Shown piece after piece: positions 49,426-52,303 of a stretch of 52,303 bases of DNA. The notes beneath the pieces are model-generated. The model was given only the letters and a program-made list of their open reading frames with translations, did no database searches and had not been told where the DNA came from. The position numbers and the translations under genes were made by a program. The stretch's first letter is position 1. Each line of letters opens with the position of its first letter. The DNA lies in the IMG/VR virus record IMGVR_UViG_3300025312_000635, positions 1-52,303 of that record; one strand, given 5' to 3'. Origin of the DNA: a virus.

Positions 49426-50469
49426 TTAATTCCTACTTTTTGGTGAACGTTCTGTTCTAAACTGAGAATCAATTTCTTCCCACATATTTATAACAGCTTC
49501 TTTGAGTTGAGATTGAAGATTATTCTCTTCTATATGTTTAATAGATTTTTCAAGACTAATGAATTCCTCCGTTACGGCCCAATATTTTTTGTTACCAGAC
49601 ATTTCTTTAATGTACACTAAATTTCCCCATAGATCGTCAAGCCCATAATCAAAAATTATGAATATATCGGCTTCTCTATATGGGGCGTCTATAGAACTTT
49701 TTATTACCGTTACTTTGGATTTTACTCCAATTACTTTTTCAACCTCTACTGCTCCTATTTTTACTTTTTTCTTGATTTTAGATCCTAATGTAGGTGTTAC
49801 TTCTAAACGTAGAGATGCTAAAAATGGGATAGCATTTCCACCACCAGTTTTAGTTCTTTTTTGCCCAGGTAATGCATCTTGGATATCTTGTACTTGATTT
49901 GTTAGTACGACCAAACGATTTTTCTTGGATATTTCTGCTTTTGCCTTTCGGCATAATTGATGGAATTCTTTCGCTCTTGAACTACCTCTTTTATCCCCCT
50001 TTTCATCTTCTAATGAAGACATTAAAACAGCAACGCTATCTATGGCTGTCAAACTAACTCCCCCATTTTCAGATTCAGGGGTTTCCATAATTAAATTTTC
50101 TACTTCTTTAACAGTAGTAGGATTTGATAAATCTTCTTTATTAATTTTGATCCCCATATATTTTAACCAATCTGGAGTCATTCGACGTTCGGCATCTCCT
50201 ATTTTGGTTATACCACCAGTATTTTGGACATAGGCTACCATCTCTCCAAGAACGGAGGTTTTTCCACTAGAAGGGGGTCCAGAAATTTCCATAAGTATAC
50301 CGGAGGGAACTCCTCCCCCACGTATGCGTCTACCACTGATCGCCAAATCTAGTAACGTGGACCCCGTAGAAACCATGCGACTTTTATCTATAAGTACTTC
50401 TTCCTCTTCTTCATGTATAGCCACTAACCCTTTTGCTACATCTTGTATTTTGCGTTTAATCAATGGCAT
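49426..50469 (-). CDS. RecA-family recombinase (UvsX/RecA-like)
   Basis: 347 residues. Walker A GPPSSGKTS (64-72), followed by the RecA core: TAIDSVAVLMSS (Walker B), LVVLTNQVQDIQDALPGQKRTKTGGGNAIPFLASLRLEV (motif 3 region) and a C-terminal acidic helix. A polybasic N-terminus (PLIKRKIQDVAKG) is present. It would promote strand exchange with the exonuclease and gp46/gp47-like proteins. The start overlaps the exonuclease stop. Confidence 0.9.
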   Translation of the reverse strand: MPLIKRKIQDVAKGLVAIHEEEEEVLIDKSRMVSTGSTLLDLAISGRRIRGGGVPSGILMEISGPPSSGKTSVLGEMVAYVQNTGGITKIGDAERRMTPDWLKYMGIKINKEDLSNPTTVKEVENLIMETPESENGGVSLTAIDSVAVLMSSLEDEKGDKRGSSRAKEFHQLCRKAKAEISKKNRLVVLTNQVQDIQDALPGQKRTKTGGGNAIPFLASLRLEVTPTLGSKIKKKVKIGAVEVEKVIGVKSKVTVIKSSIDAPYREADIFIIFDYGLDDLWGNLVYIKEMSGNKKYWAVTEEFISLEKSIKHIEENNLQSQLKEAVINMWEEIDSQFRTERSPKSRN

Positions 50470-51322
50470 TCTGATCTCCTTTTAATAAAACTCTCCATTT
50501 GTTGTATAAATCCCTCTTTAAAAAACTAGAAAATCCATAATCCATGCATATTCCCTCAAATATATTGAAATCTAATTTATCTGGTACTAAATCTACCGAA
50601 GTGGATCTTTTATGAGGAAGTTTCACTAAGGAATAATTAAAAGTAGGATCAAAAGCATGTATATCTTGATATTTTTTTGAACTAACTCCTAATTCTGATT
50701 TTAAATATTTTATAGCAGTTTTCTCGCCAACTCCAACTACTCCTTTTATATTATCAGATGAACACCCTGCGACCGATTTAACGTAGTACCACATATTAGG
50801 GTCTATCCCTTTTTCTTCTATGAAATCATCTTTAGAGTAAATTTTCTTTTCTCTTGGATTATAAATAGATACTTTTGAATTTAATAATTGGTATAAATCT
50901 TCGTCCGACGTTACAATATAAGTATGATCAAATTCCCAAGCATGGTCATTAGCTATATGAGCAATAATATCGTCTGCTTCTAATCCAGTTTGAATAAAAT
51001 TATTTTGAAATCCTAATTTAGGAAGAATCTTTGTACGAATTTCCGTAAATTGGGGTTTACCAGAACGAATTATATCTTCCATCTCGGGATCTTCAATTTG
51101 AGGGCGTTTTTTATAATCAGGGTAAACATCTCTACGATATGATTTTCTAGAATCCCAAGCAAATGTAAATCGAGGTTGTTCAAAATCCTCCGATAACTTT
51201 AAAATTTCTCTCATGAAACCAAATATAACTCCAGTGGAATGTTCCTCATAAGAGAGTCCCATCATTGATAGCATGGCTCTGTATGCTATGAAATTAGAAT
51301 CAATTATTAAAAGATTGCTCAA
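50456..51322 (-). CDS. 5'-3' exonuclease, FEN/PIN family
   Basis: 288 residues. LLIIDSNFIAYRA (D8), the arch-side YPDYKKRP, LEADDIIAHIA and TSDEDLYQLL hold the metal-binding acidic residues, and GVVGVGEKTAIKYL is the H3TH DNA-binding motif. Comparable with T5 D15 and T4 RNase H; it removes flaps or RNA primers and resects ends. The family is often fused to DNA polymerase I in bacteria; here it stands alone. Overlaps its upstream neighbour by four bases. Confidence 0.9.
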   Translation of the reverse strand: MSNLLIIDSNFIAYRAMLSMMGLSYEEHSTGVIFGFMREILKLSEDFEQPRFTFAWDSRKSYRRDVYPDYKKRPQIEDPEMEDIIRSGKPQFTEIRTKILPKLGFQNNFIQTGLEADDIIAHIANDHAWEFDHTYIVTSDEDLYQLLNSKVSIYNPREKKIYSKDDFIEEKGIDPNMWYYVKSVAGCSSDNIKGVVGVGEKTAIKYLKSELGVSSKKYQDIHAFDPTFNYSLVKLPHKRSTSVDLVPDKLDFNIFEGICMDYGFSSFLKRDLYNKWRVLLKGDQNAID

Positions 51323-51606
51323 ATTTTTTCCTTAATTTTTAACTTAGGATGGTGACGATAATGACGTAACGGGTCTTTGATAGATCTTCCAGTTTTATCT
51401 GTAAGTAGAACTTTGTATTGAGATAATTCCGGCATAAGATCATCTGGATAAAAAGTTTCTTTCATTTCTTCTAAAAGTTTGACCATTTTCTTTTGCCAAT
51501 TATATGGCATTGAAATTAATCCTACTCTAGGAAGAACTAAGTATGATGCATAAGTTAATCCAAACCATTCGTGCATAGGATCTTCTTTGATAACTTCTTT
51601 TTTCAT
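51319..51606 (-). CDS. Conserved phage hypothetical protein
   Basis: 95 residues. HEWFGLTYASYLVLPR, SMPYNWQKKMVKLLEEM and KDPLRHYRHH follow a pattern that I recall from uncharacterised proteins in many tailed phages. The ATG lies directly downstream of the structured RNA at 51615-51685, separated by 9 nt, so its translation may be affected by that structure. Confidence 0.75.
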   Translation of the reverse strand: MKKEVIKEDPMHEWFGLTYASYLVLPRVGLISMPYNWQKKMVKLLEEMKETFYPDDLMPELSQYKVLLTDKTGRSIKDPLRHYRHHPKLKIKEKI

Positions 51607-51614
51607 TTTATAGT

Positions 51615-51685
51615 CCTTGGGAAGTGGGATATAAGCCTCAAGAGAGGCAGTCCCTTATCCGGCTGGTAGCTCCCACTCCCCAAGT
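51615..51685 (-). ncRNA. Candidate structured RNA / 5'UTR element
   Basis: On the minus strand a 14-bp outer stem (51616-51629 with 51671-51684) encloses about 41 nt. The one non-Watson-Crick pair (22/78 positions, G-U in minus RNA, A-C in plus) fits transcription from the minus strand. Inside, GCCTC/GAGGC (51635-51639 with 51644-51648) forms a tetraloop hairpin and ATAA/TTAT (51631-51634 with 51655-51658) extends it. The element lies in the 5' leader of the gene starting at 51606. It does not match a riboswitch or ribozyme consensus that I recognise, and it is not a tRNA. Confidence 0.45.
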
Positions 51686-51730
51686 CTGGATGACGCAGTT
51701 TGAATATGGTATAGGGCACCCCATCATCCA

Positions 51731-51988
51731 TTATTTAACAACCCATTTTCTAACTTCTTCCATTTCAAATAATTCTTCTCGTAAACAATTTTGACATTTC
51801 CTAATATGGGTGGTTTGTTTCATAATAAGGGGAAGTAGTTTTTCTCTAATAGGAGTTTCAGTAGGAGGAAAGGAACTACCATTTACTAATTTGCGCCCAT
51901 CCCCCCATTTTTGATGTAACTCAAAAACTTTCCAAGAATATTGAAGGCCGTGATTTTCACAATTATCTAATTTCTGTTTTACTATCAT
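51731..51988 (-). CDS. Small hypothetical phage protein with CxxC
   Basis: 85 residues behind TTAGGAGGG. ESSential features visible: NCENHGLQYSWKVFELHQ in the first third, a proline-containing loop (SFPPTETPIREKLLP), and RKCQNCLREEL with a CxxC near residue 65. One further Cys/His pair near residue 9-13 could complete a zinc site. Function unknown. Confidence 0.7.
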   Translation of the reverse strand: MIVKQKLDNCENHGLQYSWKVFELHQKWGDGRKLVNGSSFPPTETPIREKLLPLIMKQTTHIRKCQNCLREELFEMEEVRKWVVK

Positions 51989-52303
51989 TTTCCCTCCTAA
52001 TTAATTTGGTGGTTAGGGGTGCCATCGTCCCAAGACATTCGCTTGGTCAGCACGGTTACCATCCGTGTCCGTACCGGAAAATCTAACCAGACATACGGAA
52101 CACCCCCCCAACCAATGCACCAGTTTCAGCCCCCTACACAAGGCTTAACGCTCCCTGGAGCAATCAAAAAGGGGACGGACAGTTGGGAAGAAGTGATAGG
52201 CTATCCCGAACCAATACACCCCGACCGTCTGTGACCGTCCCCATATGTATTACCCTCTTGGTCTTAAACCACGTCTGGGTCCTGCAGTGGCAGGAGCCGC
52301 AGG
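51989..52303. other. Non-coding GC-rich region upstream of the minus-strand operon
   Basis: No convincing gene. A 71-codon plus-strand frame (52019-52234) lacks a ribosome binding site and reads through paired regions. Inverted repeats: CACGG/CCGTG (52051-52055 with 52063-52067), GCTC/GAGC (52150-52153 with 52158-52161), the long stem at 52171-52242, and TCCTGC/GCAGGA near the right edge. The composition (more G+C than the neighbouring genes) and density of palindromes suggest a control region or RNA gene. The right end is cut by the window. Confidence 0.5.
52171..52242 (-). ncRNA. Candidate structured RNA ending in a terminator-like U-run
   Basis: Minus-strand reading: GGGGACGG (52242-52235) pairs with CCGTCCCC (52178-52171), then ACAG/CTGT continues the helix past a 2-nt bulge, enclosing about 46 nt with inner palindromes (GATAG/CTATC around 52195-52205, TTGG/CCAA). 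The stem is directly followed by TTTTT (52170-52166 on the minus strand), as in an intrinsic terminator. The loop is too large for a simple terminator, so an attenuator, riboswitch-like element or small RNA is more likely. No known class recognised. Confidence 0.4.

Noticed and set aside
51615-51685. tRNA gene
   Set aside because: Although compact and with several stems, it lacks a T-loop GGTTCRA, a proper anticodon arm and an acceptor stem with CCA or discriminator geometry.
52019-52234. 71-codon plus-strand frame at the right end
   Set aside because: GTG start without Shine-Dalgarno, opposite to the local operon, and it overlaps RNA-like inverted repeats. Long chance frames are common in GC-richer DNA.

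Overview
The window is a 52 kb piece of a tailed-phage genome (siphovirus type, long non-contractile tail). Marker proteins recognisable from sequence are terminase small and large subunits, a portal fused to a MuF domain, an HK97-type prohead protease, an HK97-type major capsid protein, head-tail connector proteins, a tail tube, a frameshifted tail-assembly chaperone, a 1193-residue tape measure, and a lambda-like tail tip (M-, L-, K-, I/J-like proteins). The lambda-like tip, a GH108 muramidase, a lipoprotein next to a membrane-anchored coiled coil (possible spanin pair) and two Sec-secreted proteins suggest a host with an outer membrane. The host cannot be named. The DNA is AT-rich yet carries many runs of 5-8 G or C. 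No tRNA, CRISPR array, integrase or repressor was seen. DNA polymerase, helicase and primase are absent, so the genome continues beyond the window.

Layout. 1-546 is a leader with a possible promoter. 547-7478 (+) holds TerS, small proteins, the lysis region (GH108 endolysin, spanin-like pair, holin candidate), two secreted Ig/FN3-like proteins and TerL. 7542-12556 (+) is portal-MuF, protease-scaffold and capsid. 12754-21122 (+) is an accessory island placed between the capsid gene and the connector genes: three zinc-ribbon genes (the third a 1058-residue fusion of zinc ribbons, two glycosyltransferase-like domains and a B12-binding radical SAM enzyme), two more glycosyltransferases, three methyltransferase-like proteins, and a frameshifted GIY-YIG homing endonuclease with a detached NUMOD remnant. 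21124-35079 (+) is connector and tail, interrupted by a TnpB-only element (minus strand) and another glycosyltransferase. 35186-39568 (+) is tail fibre, dominated by about 47 tandem 20-residue repeats. 39651-40331 (+) is an HNH endonuclease behind a hairpin that hides its start.

From 40328 to 51988 everything runs on the minus strand: DNA metabolism (FEN-like 5'-3' exonuclease, RecA-like recombinase, RuvC-like resolvase, SbcD/SbcC = T4 gp47/gp46 type), a tandem-HTH protein, a radical SAM/SPASM protein, a set of very small Cys-rich or basic ORFs, and a 989-residue GT4-methyltransferase-GT2 fusion. Two candidate structured RNAs lie at the upstream end of this operon (51615-51685 and 52171-52242).

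Inferred working model: the minus-strand operon supplies recombination-linked replication and the plus-strand operon builds the virion. The many sugar, methyl and radical SAM enzymes, interleaved with head and tail genes, most likely decorate the virion or the host surface glycan. Three mobile nucleases (GIY-YIG, HNH, TnpB) have colonised the late operon. The most unusual features are the multidomain glycan/radical SAM fusion, the 20-residue-repeat fibre shared with the C-terminus of the J-like protein, a J-like gene split by an inserted beta domain, and the two unassigned RNA structures.
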